The notes: a model not told the origin generated them from the sequence alone. Shown: positions 44,043-52,469, numbered from the stretch's first letter. The stretch: 64,000 nucleotides of DNA from Lactobacillus pasteurii DSM 23907 = CRBIP 24.76 (GCF_000297025.1 NZ_CAKD01000021.1:1-64000), one strand, 5' to 3'. Made by a program: numbers and translations.

Positions 44043-44207
44043 TTAAAACAGCTTGAATATGAAATGCAAGCATGCCCACACTGCCAATACAAATGCAGAC
44101 AGCCAAGTTATTGTAACAATTGTTCCTACAACTACATAGAAAGCGTTGGAAAAGAGTAGCTTTCTTTCAAGGTTTTTAGTAAATTTTTCGACTTCATTTT
44201 TGTTCAT
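44043..44207 (-). CDS. Small island membrane protein behind the YjcQ-like gene
   Basis: A 54-aa frame starting MNKNEVEKFTKNLERKLLFS, with a GGAG site 6 nt upstream and a 14-nt overlap with the preceding gene. One membrane helix (VVVGTIVTITWLSAFVLAVW). I prefer it to an opposing plus-strand frame because of the overlap and the ribosome binding site. Function unknown. Confidence 0.55.
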   Translation of the reverse strand: MNKNEVEKFTKNLERKLLFSNAFYVVVGTIVTITWLSAFVLAVWACLHFIFKLF

Positions 44208-44538
44208 GTTTTTCTCCAAATGCTTTGTAATTTAGATAATCTTGCGCTTTGTTCATTGCTTTATCAAAGAAAATATATTCAATACCCTTGGACGTAATCG
44301 AGTAATACCAAGTAAGCTTATTGTTTTCTTTTTCAATACCAAAATCTAGCAATTTATTTTCTATCAGTGAATCTACAATATATTTGTAATATGAATCGTT
44401 TAAGTTGTACTTATTTTTTAGATAACTATCTAAATCAGAGCACAAATTTTTTTGCCCTTTATCTCTTAAATGGCAATAGGTAGTGGATAAAATGTTATAA
44501 GCTACAACAAAATAATCTTTTTCGCAAAAATCAGCCAT
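44194..44538 (-). CDS. YjcQ-like winged-helix protein
   Basis: The product is 114 aa from the ATG at 44538 (GGAGG 6 nt upstream). It resembles phage-linked YjcQ proteins: helical start (KDYFVVAYNILSTTYCHL), a winged-helix region and the conserved end WYYSITSKGIEYIFFDKAM. The first 11 codons recur, degenerate, at 45633, so the gene was once duplicated. Role unknown. Confidence 0.5.
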   Translation of the reverse strand: MADFCEKDYFVVAYNILSTTYCHLRDKGQKNLCSDLDSYLKNKYNLNDSYYKYIVDSLIENKLLDFGIEKENNKLTWYYSITSKGIEYIFFDKAMNKAQDYLNYKAFGEKHEQK

Positions 44539-44554
44539 TGTTATCCTCCGAAAC

Positions 44555-44585
44555 AAAAAAGCGATCAACTTTCGTTAATCGCTTA
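44555..44585 (-). terminator. Recurrent island hairpin, copy 2
   Basis: On the minus strand AAGCGAT and ATCGCTT arms enclose TAACGAAAGTTG and are followed by TTTTG. It ends the transcript of CPCC copy 1. Confidence 0.75.
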
Positions 44586-44602
44586 GATAACTCATACACG
44601 TC

Positions 44603-44842
44603 TTACTTATTTTTGGCTTTATCCCCAAACAAAAATCTATTAATAACCTCGCCTTTAGCATATGCTTCCTTAGCTTCTGCCAGAGTTAATTTATTTGGCC
44701 CACCATCATGATTTATTGGACCTGTGTTTTGCCAGCCACAGTTGAAACAAATATCATAGTATCTAACTTCTTTACCGCATACTGGACAATATAACCAAGT
44801 TTCACCGTCTTTTTTCCACGTCTTTTGCATATTCTCCATCAT
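44603..44842 (-). CDS. CPCC-family cysteine-rich protein, copy 1 (probable immunity)
   Basis: The product is 79 aa from the ATG at 44842 (GGAAGAG 6 nt upstream). It carries a four-cysteine zinc-ribbon pattern (YCPVCGKEV, then YDICFNCGWQNTG) and the family end GGPNKLTLAEAKEAY. These fit the Cys-rich CPCC family. It overlaps the toxin gene's 3' end by 41 nt, so the two are coupled. That arrangement suggests it neutralises that toxin. Confidence 0.65.
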   Translation of the reverse strand: MMENMQKTWKKDGETWLYCPVCGKEVRYYDICFNCGWQNTGPINHDGGPNKLTLAEAKEAYAKGEVINRFLFGDKAKNK

Positions 44843-45582
44843 AATAATCTCTTCCTTCATCAGGCTTAAACATAGTAGTTATATTTTTGGCTTCTGAGTT
44901 TCCCAAAACAAATATATTATTTTTGATATCGTATCGAACTCTTCTTTCTCCAGTGTCATATCCTAATATATCATCTGAAACGGGTTCTGCTAACAACTCT
45001 GCAGCCATTTGTTGATATTCTTCTTTTGTTATATCTCCAAATTCTGATCTATGAGTTTCATAGTGCCCATCATATGATTTCTTGGTTGGAAATTCAGCAC
45101 CAATCCACAGTTCGCGATCTTTTAACTCGCCATACTTCTTACTATCATTATACTTCAAATTCAAGAATTCAGCCAATGAAACAGGTGCTTTATCGCCTAA
45201 TACGTCAACGATTTTATGATATTCTGTACTGTCAACTGTAAGTTTCTTCCATTCTCTAAAAGTAAGCCTCTTAGGTCCATTGTCGACTTTTACAAACTTA
45301 CCTTTACCAGTTTCTGGATCTCTAGACCACCTTGTTTCAATATCTGGTAAATCCTTCATATATGGAACTGTAGTACAGCGACAATATGGATGAATCATTG
45401 GATAATTTAATCCCTCTCGCCGATCTTTGACATAAAAAATACGCTCATCCAAGTGAGCGCAAATTTCGCATGTGTGTATTTCAAGAGTAGCCAAATACTG
45501 ATATTGTTCAATCTCTGAGTCTTCATAGAAGTCAGCTGTAGCTTGTTCTGCCAGTTGCTTAAATCGAAAATTAGTAAGATGT
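44802..45582 (-). pseudogene. 5'-truncated MuF minor head protein with C-terminal RNase-like toxin domain
   Basis: The open frame follows a TGA at 45585-45583 and has no proper start. It begins QLAEQATADFYED and carries the MuF C-terminal metal-type motif (HTCEICAHLDERIF, then MIHPYCRCTT). After the linker LTFREWKKLTV and AEFLNLKYND, residues near the end (RRVRYDIKNNIFVLGNSEA, TTMFKPDEGRDYY) resemble the BECR-fold phage toxins (Barnase/EndoU/ColicinE5/RelE-like). The toxin domain itself looks intact and might be expressed from an internal TTG at 45494. Confidence 0.65.
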
Positions 45583-45588
45583 CATAAG

Positions 45589-45633
45589 TTACATACAACC
45601 AACAAAATAATCTTTTTTGCAAAAACTAGCCAT
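45589..45633 (-). pseudogene. 5' fragment of a duplicated YjcQ-like gene
   Basis: The frame ATG GCT AGT TTT TGC and its continuation to KKDYFV matches codons 1-11 of the gene at 44538, then reads into a stop. It is joined to the truncated MuF gene. This marks a recombination point where one cassette was stitched to another. Confidence 0.6.
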
Positions 45634-45648
45634 TGTTTTTTCTTCAAA

Positions 45649-45680
45649 CAAAAACTATCAACTTTCGTCAGTCGCTTGGT
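45649..45680 (-). repeat. Recurrent island hairpin, copy 3 (degenerate)
   Basis: Shares AAGCGA, GACGAAAGTTGAT and a TTTTTG end with copies 2 and 4, but the stem has drifted (GCGAC against ATAGT). It lies directly after the gene at 45658. Confidence 0.5.
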
Positions 45681-45882
45681 TAATAATTTCTATTGATTTT
45701 ATCTCATTCTCTGGGAATACAAACTCCGTTGTACTATATCCCTCTGCTTTTAACCCTATTTCATCATATTCGTAATCATCGTGGTCAAATGCAAAATCAA
45801 TATTTTTTACTCTTCCAATCCAAATCTTATTATCGCAATCAATAATCTTTACATCTCTTCCAACATATTTTTCCAACTCCAT
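45658..45882 (-). CDS. Small acidic protein, possible immunity or Sm-like fold
   Basis: The product is 74 aa with a strong GGGAGG site. It is beta-rich and acidic: LEKYVGRDVKIIDCDNKIW, RVKNIDFAFDHDDYEYDE and TEFVFPENEIKSIEII. The strand pattern resembles small beta-barrels. It follows CPCC copy 2 by 40 nt and may be a second immunity gene; no family named. Confidence 0.45.
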   Translation of the reverse strand: MELEKYVGRDVKIIDCDNKIWIGRVKNIDFAFDHDDYEYDEIGLKAEGYSTTEFVFPENEIKSIEIINQATDES

Positions 45883-45922
45883 ACTATTCCTCCCTCATCA
45901 CTAATAAAAAACAGGAGCCCCA

Positions 45923-46153
45923 TTATTCTGATAAAAACTTAAAGTTATTTATCTTTCCCGTTTCCTTGTACTGTCTCTGTGCTTCAGCAAGAGTTATGTT
46001 ATTTGGCCCGCCATCATGGTTTATTGGACCTGTGTTTTGCCAACCACACTTGTCACAGATATTATCATAACCTCTAACTTCTTTACCGCACACTGGACAA
46101 TATAACCAATTTTCACCGTCTATTTTCCATGTCTTTTGCATATCCTTCATCAT
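45923..46153 (-). CDS. CPCC-family cysteine-rich protein, copy 2 (probable immunity)
   Basis: The product is 76 aa from the ATG at 46153 (GGGAG 8 nt upstream). Same layout as copy 1: LYCPVCGKEVRGYDN, CDKCGWQNTGPINHDGGPN and ITLAEAQRQY. In the overlapping frame its 5' end encodes a toxin-like tail YDEGYAKDMENRR before a TGA, matching the end of the toxin at 44802. It was therefore once coupled to a toxin gene that is now lost. Confidence 0.65.
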   Translation of the reverse strand: MMKDMQKTWKIDGENWLYCPVCGKEVRGYDNICDKCGWQNTGPINHDGGPNNITLAEAQRQYKETGKINNFKFLSE

Positions 46154-46182
46154 ATTAAGTGCTCCCATTTCAGCTAACTATA

Positions 46183-46318
46183 TTCAATTAGCTCACGATA
46201 CTTTTCATTATCAGCATACTCCAAATTCAAGAATTCAGCCAACAAAACAAGTACTTTACTCCCTAATGTATCAATAATTTTTCAACATTCTAAGTTCATC
46301 AAATGTAAGCTTTTTTAT
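46183..46318 (-). pseudogene. MuF linker fragment upstream of CPCC copy 2
   Basis: Reading frames with stops encode KLTFDELRMLKN, then, after a frame change, LLAEFLNLEYADNEKYREL. These align to LTFREWKKLTV and LAEFLNLKYNDSKKYGEL in the longer gene. Most of the toxin domain after it is deleted. Confidence 0.6.
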
Positions 46319-46336
46319 CAAAAATTTTCTCAAACG

Positions 46337-46364
46337 AAAAACGATCAACTTTCGTTAATCGCTT
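46337..46364 (-). terminator. Recurrent island hairpin, copy 4
   Basis: On the minus strand AGCGAT and ATCGTT arms enclose TAACGAAAGTTG, followed by TTTCG. It ends the CPCC copy 3 unit. Confidence 0.6.
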
Positions 46365-46366
46365 GG

Positions 46367-46645
46367 TTAATATTCAATCTCAGTTATAGGTATTCCAAAC
46401 TCGCCATATCCTATCACTTTAACACTTTTTGGTTCGGGCCTAATTATTTTCCCAGTTTCTTTGTACTGCTTTTGTGCTTCTGCTAAAGTAATATGATTTG
46501 GCCCACCGTCAATATTAGTTTCTCCGGTATTTTGCCAATCATAGTTGAAACAGATATCGTAAGTTTTAACCAATTAGCCACACACAAGGCAATGTATATA
46601 ATCTACGCCATCAATCCATATTACTTTCTCTTCCAAGTTTGCCAT
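46367..46645 (-). pseudogene. CPCC-family gene, copy 3, broken by a stop
   Basis: The frame starts MANLEEKVIWIDGVDYIHCL (GGGGAAG upstream), reaches LVCG and stops at TAA (46576-46574). It then continues in frame as LVKTYDICFNYDWQNTG, DGGPNHITLAEAQKQYKETG and a longer end. One zinc-ligand cysteine is now Tyr. Both changes indicate loss of function. Confidence 0.65.
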
Positions 46646-46740
46646 AGTAATACTTCCCCTTTCTTCAGATTTAAAGAATGTTGATGTTTGTTTACGATCT
46701 TTTTATAACAATAGCATGAATTTTAAATACTTATTACTCT

Positions 46741-46800
46741 CAACATTATCATACTTCAAATTCAAGAATTCAGCCAATGAAACAAATGCTTTGCCCTCGT
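46741..46800 (-). pseudogene. Second MuF linker fragment
   Basis: About 20 codons encode FVSLAEFLNLKYDN, matching the linker of the MuF toxin gene and the fragment at 46183. It lies upstream of CPCC copy 3, in the same relative place. It marks the outer edge of the island. Confidence 0.5.
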
Positions 46801-46810
46801 TTACCTAAAC

Positions 46811-46855
46811 AAAAAAAAGGACCAGCAACCAAAAAACAGCTGCTAGCCCTTTTAT
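46811..46855 (-). terminator. Terminator after the TPR gene
   Basis: On the minus strand AAAAGGGCTAGCAGC pairs with GTTGCTGGTCCTTTT (one mismatch, one G-T) and is followed by T residues. Confidence 0.7.
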
Positions 46856-46874
46856 ATAATACTCTATAGTATTT

Positions 46875-48128
46875 CTATAGATTCTCATCATACATATCTT
46901 GCATATCAAGATCATCGGGTTCTAACTTCAAGTACTTCTTAAGAAGGTCCATTACTACTTCCTTTGAATTTGGCAATGTGTTGAAGAACAACAACATTTG
47001 CTTCAAAAATTCTGGATTCTCTTGATAGTCTGGGTATGCTAAAAGATATTCACTCTTAGCTTGCTCATTATCTTCAAGTCCCTGATATGATCTTGCCAAA
47101 TTCCAGTGAATCTGTGCTTCTTCATCGCTATCTTGAACATCCTTGAACAAATCTAGATTTTCTTGGTACTTATGTCTGCTCAACAACAAGTTAGATAGTT
47201 GCAAACGCAAATCGCTGTTGTCTGGTGCAATCTTAAGCCCCTTCTTCAATAAGTCCTCAGCTACGTCATCTTCATTCAAAACAACGGCTGCTTGAGCTCC
47301 CATTGAATATAAGGTTTCATCCAGCTCATTATAGGCCAAACCAGCTTGAGCTGATCTAAGAACTTGTTCATTATCATTCTTTTCTTGATATGCTTGAGCC
47401 AATATTGGATAAACGTTAACATAATCTGGACTTTGATCGATGACTTGGTCTAAAAACTTGATTGCTTCATCGACTTCTCCTGCTGATAATAAAATCAAGC
47501 CCGCTTGATACTTGCTATCGATATCAAGCAAATCGCTACTATGGTTGCGAATTACTTCAGCTGCTTCTTCGTACTTGCCTAATTTAGCCTTTGTTTGAAT
47601 TAGGCGTTGTTGCAAGTTAACTTCGCTAATTCTTTTTTGACGTTTTAAAAGATCTTCATAGAGCTCTTCTGCCTCTTCATACTGGCCATCCATAAAGTCA
47701 AGCTCAGCAATACCAAACTTAATAGTATCTTCTTCAGGAGCCAATTTTGAAGCTTCTAAGAGCTTAGCTCTGGCTACTTCAATTAATCCATTAGTTTGGT
47801 AATAATCCGCTTGTACTAATAAACTATCTAAATATGCTGTAGAATTTTGATCAACATTATACAAAAGAGTTAATCCATCGTCATCTTGGCCATCGTTTAA
47901 CAAGATTTCAGCCAAATAAACTTTAAATAAGTCTTCACCCGGAAACTGAGCGATTAATGCACGATATACTTCTTTAGCTAAATTCGTAAAACCATAGTCT
48001 GTTAAATTTTCGGCTAATGATGCTAGAACATCTGGATCATCATTATCTAAAGCTAGTTTCAATAATTTTTCGGCATTTGAAAACTCATGGTTTCCAATCG
48101 CATCTAATAATTGCTCAGAATATGTCAT
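46875..48128 (-). CDS. Tetratricopeptide repeat protein
   Basis: The product is 417 aa built of about eleven helical TPR units, for example AGEVDEAIKFLDQVIDQSPD and YEEAEELYEDLL. It resembles B. subtilis YpiA-type proteins, which are of unknown function and usually lie near hup. It forms a run with hup on the same strand, separated by a terminator. No catalytic domain. Confidence 0.8.
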   Translation of the reverse strand: MTYSEQLLDAIGNHEFSNAEKLLKLALDNDDPDVLASLAENLTDYGFTNLAKEVYRALIAQFPGEDLFKVYLAEILLNDGQDDDGLTLLYNVDQNSTAYLDSLLVQADYYQTNGLIEVARAKLLEASKLAPEEDTIKFGIAELDFMDGQYEEAEELYEDLLKRQKRISEVNLQQRLIQTKAKLGKYEEAAEVIRNHSSDLLDIDSKYQAGLILLSAGEVDEAIKFLDQVIDQSPDYVNVYPILAQAYQEKNDNEQVLRSAQAGLAYNELDETLYSMGAQAAVVLNEDDVAEDLLKKGLKIAPDNSDLRLQLSNLLLSRHKYQENLDLFKDVQDSDEEAQIHWNLARSYQGLEDNEQAKSEYLLAYPDYQENPEFLKQMLLFFNTLPNSKEVVMDLLKKYLKLEPDDLDMQDMYDENL

Positions 48129-48154
48129 TTAATTATGTCCTTTACCTATTAAAA

Positions 48155-48182
48155 TAAAAAAGCACTGGCGTAAACCAATGCT
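48155..48182 (-). terminator. Terminator after hup
   Basis: AGCATTGG pairs with CCAGTGCT around a 6-nt loop, followed by six T residues on the minus strand. Confidence 0.75.
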
Positions 48183-48196
48183 CTTGTTAGTCAAAC

Positions 48197-48472
48197 CTAT
48201 TTAATGGCATCCTTAAGTCCCTTACCAGGCTTAAATGCAGGAACCAAGCTTGCTGGAATTTCGATGTCTTCGCCAGTTTGTGGGTTGCGACCCTTGCGAG
48301 CTGCACGGCGACGAACTTCAAAAGTACCAAAGCCGATCAATTGTACCTTGTCACCCTTAGCAAGGTCTTCTTGAATTGCTTCGATCATTGCATCTACAGC
48401 AATTGCTGCTTCCTTCTTAGTAAGTTGAGTCTTTTCAGAAACTTTAGTAACTAATTCTGCCTTATTTGCCAT
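48197..48472 (-). CDS. hup: DNA-binding protein HU
   Basis: The product is 91 aa with the HU signature [20 protein letters not shown]. It is a nucleoid architectural protein. The N-terminus [17 protein letters not shown] and C-terminus [12 protein letters not shown] are standard. Single gene with its own terminator. Confidence 0.96.
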   Translation of the reverse strand: MANKAELVTKVSEKTQLTKKEAAIAVDAMIEAIQEDLAKGDKVQLIGFGTFEVRRRAARKGRNPQTGEDIEIPASLVPAFKPGKGLKDAIK

Positions 48473-48574
48473 AATAAACCTCCGAGCCTAAAAATTGGCT
48501 ATAATCAAAACCTTATTCTTGTATACGAAACCCGACTACAAAATGATTGCGGTTTCTTTAAAACTAAAATATCA

Positions 48575-48596
48575 CAAAAAGGCCTTGACCACAAGG
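48575..48596 (-). terminator. Terminator after der
   Basis: CCTTG and CAAGG arms with a TGGT loop, followed by CCTTTTTGTG on the minus strand, 15 nt after the der stop. Confidence 0.55.
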
Positions 48597-48610
48597 ATAA
48601 TTTGGCTTTT

Positions 48611-49921
48611 TTATTTTCTTTTACGTGCAACTATCTTAATTGGTGTACCCATAAAATCAAAATTGTCTCTTAATTGGTTGATTAAGAATCTTTGATACGA
48701 GAAGTGCATTAATTCAGGTTCATTTACAAATACTACAAATGTAGGTGGATTAGATTTTACTTGTGTCATGTAGTAAACTCTCAATCTCTTACCCTTAATC
48801 ATTGGAGTTGGCACTAATTTGCTTGCTTCAAGCAACATTTCGTTCAACACGCTGGATTGAATACGTTGATTTTGGTTTGCGTAAACCTTTTTTACCAATT
48901 CAGGAATTTGGTTCAATCTTTGACCGGTTTCAGCTGAAACAAAAATTATTGGTGCATAGTCAAGATATTGGAATTCAGAGCGAATAACTTTTTCAAAGTC
49001 TTTGGCACTGTTGCTATTTTTCTCTGGTAGATCCCATTTATTTACGACAATAATGATCCCTCTACCCGCATCATGTGCATATCCTGCTACGTGCTTATCT
49101 TGTTCACGAATACCGGTACTTGCATCAAGCACCAATAACACCACGTCTGAGCGTTCAATTGCGCTCAAAGCTCGCATTACAGAATACTTCTCGGTCTTTT
49201 CATAGACCTTGCCGCGGCGTCTAATACCAGCTGTATCAATTAAACGGTACTTGGTTCCATCTGCAGCAACAAATGGAGTATCGATTGCATCCCGAGTAGT
49301 ACCTTCCATATTGGCAACAATTACTCGTTCTTCGCCTAGCAATTTGTTAACAATAGAAGACTTTCCTACATTTGGTCGGCCAATAACACTAAAGGAAATT
49401 GTGTCATCATCCTTAGTATCACTGTCTGCAGGGAAATTATCGACAATAGTGTCTAATAAGTCACCAATTCCAGTACCGTGACTTGAAGAAACAGGAATCG
49501 GCTCGCCCATTCCTAAACTATAGAAATCATAAATATTACTTCTTTGCTCTGGATTATCTGCTTTATTTACAGCAAGCAAAACAGGTTTATCCGCCTTGTA
49601 AAGAAGTTGGGCAATCTTCTCATCTAAATCTGTCACTCCAGTAACTACATTAGTTAAGAAAACAATTACATCAGCTTCTTCAATAGCGATTTCTGCTTGG
49701 GCACGAATTTCTTCTTCGATCTTACCATCTTCCCAAGTGATTCCACCCGTATCGATAATGTGGAACTTGTGACCCAACCATTCAGCTGGAGCATAATTTC
49801 TATCTCGAGTTACCCCTGGCCTATCTTCTACAATCGCCAAACGTTCTTTAATAATTCGGTTAAATAATGTTGACTTACCTACATTAGGACGTCCAACAAT
49901 TGCAACTGTTGGCAATACCAT
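48611..49921 (-). CDS. der: Ribosome assembly GTPase Der (EngA)
   Basis: The product is 436 aa with two GTPase domains in tandem: G1 motifs GRPNVGKST (about 10) and GRPNVGKSS (about 185), each followed by DTGG or DTAG. A C-terminal KH-like domain ends [14 protein letters not shown]. Needed for 50S assembly. Same strand as rpsA and hup, separated by terminators. Confidence 0.95.
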   Translation of the reverse strand: MVLPTVAIVGRPNVGKSTLFNRIIKERLAIVEDRPGVTRDRNYAPAEWLGHKFHIIDTGGITWEDGKIEEEIRAQAEIAIEEADVIVFLTNVVTGVTDLDEKIAQLLYKADKPVLLAVNKADNPEQRSNIYDFYSLGMGEPIPVSSSHGTGIGDLLDTIVDNFPADSDTKDDDTISFSVIGRPNVGKSSIVNKLLGEERVIVANMEGTTRDAIDTPFVAADGTKYRLIDTAGIRRRGKVYEKTEKYSVMRALSAIERSDVVLLVLDASTGIREQDKHVAGYAHDAGRGIIIVVNKWDLPEKNSNSAKDFEKVIRSEFQYLDYAPIIFVSAETGQRLNQIPELVKKVYANQNQRIQSSVLNEMLLEASKLVPTPMIKGKRLRVYYMTQVKSNPPTFVVFVNEPELMHFSYQRFLINQLRDNFDFMGTPIKIVARKRK

Positions 49922-49944
49922 ATCCCAATCATCTCCTTCACTAA

Positions 49945-49970
49945 TAAAAAAAACCGACCTACGTCGGCTT
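49945..49970 (-). terminator. Terminator after rpsA
   Basis: GCCGAC and GTCGGT arms with a GTAG loop, followed by seven or more T residues on the minus strand. Confidence 0.8.
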
Positions 49971-49983
49971 TTTAACTATTGCT

Positions 49984-51192
49984 TTACTTACGATCCTTTA
50001 ATTGATCACCAATAAGGTCACCTAATGCAAAGCCATTGTCGTCATTGCTCATGTACTTCTTGTTTACTGCAGCATCGTTGTTACGTGGACGACGTGGACG
50101 AGCATCTTCATTTGATGAAGCATTTTCATCAGTAGCCTTAATTGATAAAGAAATACGCTTTTCGCTTGGGTCAATGCCTAAAACCTTAACCTTTACGCTT
50201 TGACCAACCTTCAAAACGTCACTTGGCTTATCAACATGCTTATTTGAAATTTCAGAAACATGTACTAAACCTTGAATACCATCAGTTACTTCAACAAAGG
50301 CACCAAAGTTAGTTAATGACTTAACTTCACCTTCGAAAATGTCACCTTCGTGCAAGCCTGAAGTTGCTTGTTCAAATGGTGATGGTTCAGTTTGCTTAAT
50401 TGACAAGGAGATACGGTGTCTGTCATCGTCGATACCGATAACTTTAACCTTAACATCTTGACCAACCTTCAAAGCATCGCTTGGCTTGTCAACATGCTTG
50501 TAAGAAATTTCGGAAATGTGAACTAAACCGTCAACACCACCGACATCAATAAATGCACCAAAGTTAGTCAAACGAGAAACTTTTCCTTCAACAACATCAC
50601 CTACAACTAATTGTGATGCAACTTTACCAAAAGCTTCTTCACGTTCTTCTTCAACTAAATCCTTGTGTGAAAGAATCAAACGGTTCTTGTTAGGATCAAT
50701 TTCAGTGATCTTAAGCTTCATAGTCTTACCGATGTAAGGCTTAAGGTCTGAAACATAACGACTTGAAATCAATGAAGCAGGCAAGAAACCTCTAGTACCA
50801 ACATCAACGAGCAAACCGCCACGTACTGATGAAGTAACAGTACCTTCAATAGGGTTACCTTCTTCAAAGTCCTTTTGTAACTTGTCGAAAGCTTCTCTTT
50901 CCTTCAAACGAGTTACTGAGAAGAAAAATTCACCATTTTCCTTGTCACCACCGGCTCTTCTTAATACTAAAGCCTTAAAAGTTTCACCTGGCTTAACAAG
51001 TTCAGTTAAGTCAGCGTTGCGGTCAGCAGTGAATTCACGGCGAGTAATAACACCTTCAACACCGGCGTTAACAACACCAACATCGATTTGGCCATCTTCA
51101 ACGCCTAATACTTCGACATCGACAATATCTCCGACCTCAACTCCTTGCATTTGTTTTAATGCGTCTAAAAATTGATTACTGTTTTCTGACAT
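49984..51192 (-). CDS. rpsA: 30S ribosomal protein S1 homologue
   Basis: The product is 402 aa with four S1 RNA-binding domains at about 17-90, 105-175, 190-260 and 275-350. The last two share the DGLVHISEISYKHVDKPSD type motif. The acidic/basic tail (about 360-402) is low complexity. This shorter four-domain form is normal for Firmicutes. It follows cmk. Confidence 0.93.
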   Translation of the reverse strand: MSENSNQFLDALKQMQGVEVGDIVDVEVLGVEDGQIDVGVVNAGVEGVITRREFTADRNADLTELVKPGETFKALVLRRAGGDKENGEFFFSVTRLKEREAFDKLQKDFEEGNPIEGTVTSSVRGGLLVDVGTRGFLPASLISSRYVSDLKPYIGKTMKLKITEIDPNKNRLILSHKDLVEEEREEAFGKVASQLVVGDVVEGKVSRLTNFGAFIDVGGVDGLVHISEISYKHVDKPSDALKVGQDVKVKVIGIDDDRHRISLSIKQTEPSPFEQATSGLHEGDIFEGEVKSLTNFGAFVEVTDGIQGLVHVSEISNKHVDKPSDVLKVGQSVKVKVLGIDPSEKRISLSIKATDENASSNEDARPRRPRNNDAAVNKKYMSNDDNGFALGDLIGDQLKDRK

Positions 51193-51262
51193 AAGTACCT
51201 CCCAATATCAAGTTCCATTTTATAGGAAACTGGAATTTTTTTCTACTGTTTTATGCTGTTTT

Positions 51263-51928
51263 TTATAACTTTTTTTCGATTTCTGACAAAATGCGTTCTA
51301 CTACCTGTTCAATCGTCATTTCTGTAGTGTCAATTTCGATTGCATCAGCAGCCTTTTTCAATGGTGAAATTGCTCTGTGAGAATCTTTATAGTCTCGTGC
51401 AGCAATATCTGCTTCAATTTCATCAACTGTTTGAGTAGTTTCGATTCCGCGTTGTTTAAAATCAAGCAAACGTCTTTGAGCACGTGAGCGCGCTGAAGCA
51501 ACCAAAAAGATTTTTACTTCGGCATTTGGTAATACTGTAGTTCCAATATCGCGTCCATCCATAATCACATTCATTTCGCCTGACATTTTGCGTTGCATTT
51601 CAACCATTTCTTCTCTGATTGACTTCAAAGCAGAAACTTGCGAAACATGTGCAGAAATTTCTGGCGTCCGAATTTCTAAAGAAATATCTTCTCCAGCAGA
51701 ATATACTTTCTGCTCACCATCACCAGTCTTAAATTCAATGCCATCTTGTCTAACAGCTCGCAAAATAGCCACTTCATCGCCATAGTCCAAGCCATGACGC
51801 TTAGCTATTACTGTACAAGCTCTGTACATTGCACCAGTGTCAATATAAATAAATGATAGCTTCTTAGCTACTATCTTAGCTACGGTACTCTTTCCTGCTG
51901 ATGCAGGACCATCAATTGCAACTTGCAT
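51263..51928 (-). CDS. cmk: Cytidylate kinase
   Basis: The product is 221 aa and phosphorylates CMP and dCMP. The P-loop is DGPASAGKSTVAK (about 5-17), with MDGRDIGTTVLP (about 105) and RAQRRLLDFKQRG in the lid region. The order cmk-rpsA-der is conserved in Firmicutes. Confidence 0.95.
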   Translation of the reverse strand: MQVAIDGPASAGKSTVAKIVAKKLSFIYIDTGAMYRACTVIAKRHGLDYGDEVAILRAVRQDGIEFKTGDGEQKVYSAGEDISLEIRTPEISAHVSQVSALKSIREEMVEMQRKMSGEMNVIMDGRDIGTTVLPNAEVKIFLVASARSRAQRRLLDFKQRGIETTQTVDEIEADIAARDYKDSHRAISPLKKAADAIEIDTTEMTIEQVVERILSEIEKKL

Positions 51929-51974
51929 TATTAATTAAGAGAAATTCTCTTATCCTTTCTTTAAATTGAAAAAA

Positions 51975-52469
51975 CTATTTCAGTTTGAGAGTTTGACCAG
52001 CTTCAACTGAGGAAGCATCCGTGATTCCATTCAGTTCAGCTAAACGGCTAACTGTCATACCATTTTTTTGAGCAATGCCTGATAAGGTATCTCCAGGTTG
52101 CACAACATAAGTTGAGCTTTCGCTTGAACTTGAAGATGTAGATTCTGCACTAGAACTGGATTGCTTCTTTGAACTACTTGAGCTCTTGCTAGTCTTAGTT
52201 GAAGAAGCCTTACTTTGTGTAGACTTTTTCTTGCTGACATGTTTCTTTGATGAAACTGACTTGCTCGTTTTTTCTAATTCGTAGACTTTGGCCGAATCTC
52301 TATTATTTTTTGCAAAATGATATACCACCGGCACCAAAGCAATCAATACGATGACTACTCCAATAATCGCTTTACTCCACACACTGTTTTTAGCTTTTGG
52401 CTGATCAGTCAATCTAGGACTATCTGGACGCTCAAAGTGTTTGTATGGTCCTTTTGGATGATTATCCAT
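51975..52469 (-). CDS. Membrane-anchored LysM protein
   Basis: The product is 164 aa from the ATG at 52469, 6 nt after GGAGGA (a TTG at 52472 is less likely). It has a cytoplasmic start, one membrane helix (AIIGVVIVLIALVPVVYHF, about 34-52), a Ser/Lys-rich spacer (about 70-115) and a C-terminal LysM domain (YVVQPGDTLSGIAQKNGMTV). LysM would bind peptidoglycan outside the membrane. It lies next to cmk. Confidence 0.88.
   Translation of the reverse strand: MDNHPKGPYKHFERPDSPRLTDQPKAKNSVWSKAIIGVVIVLIALVPVVYHFAKNNRDSAKVYELEKTSKSVSSKKHVSKKKSTQSKASSTKTSKSSSSSKKQSSSSAESTSSSSSESSTYVVQPGDTLSGIAQKNGMTVSRLAELNGITDASSVEAGQTLKLK

Noticed and set aside
43932-44159. Plus-strand 75-aa frame with a zinc-ribbon-like Cys pattern
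   Set aside because: It has no ribosome binding site and opposes the 54-aa minus-strand membrane protein, which has a good site and overlaps its upstream gene.
45407-45622. Minus-strand 71-aa frame upstream of the MuF toxin
   Set aside because: It is out of frame with the MuF remnant, whose coding signal covers the same DNA.
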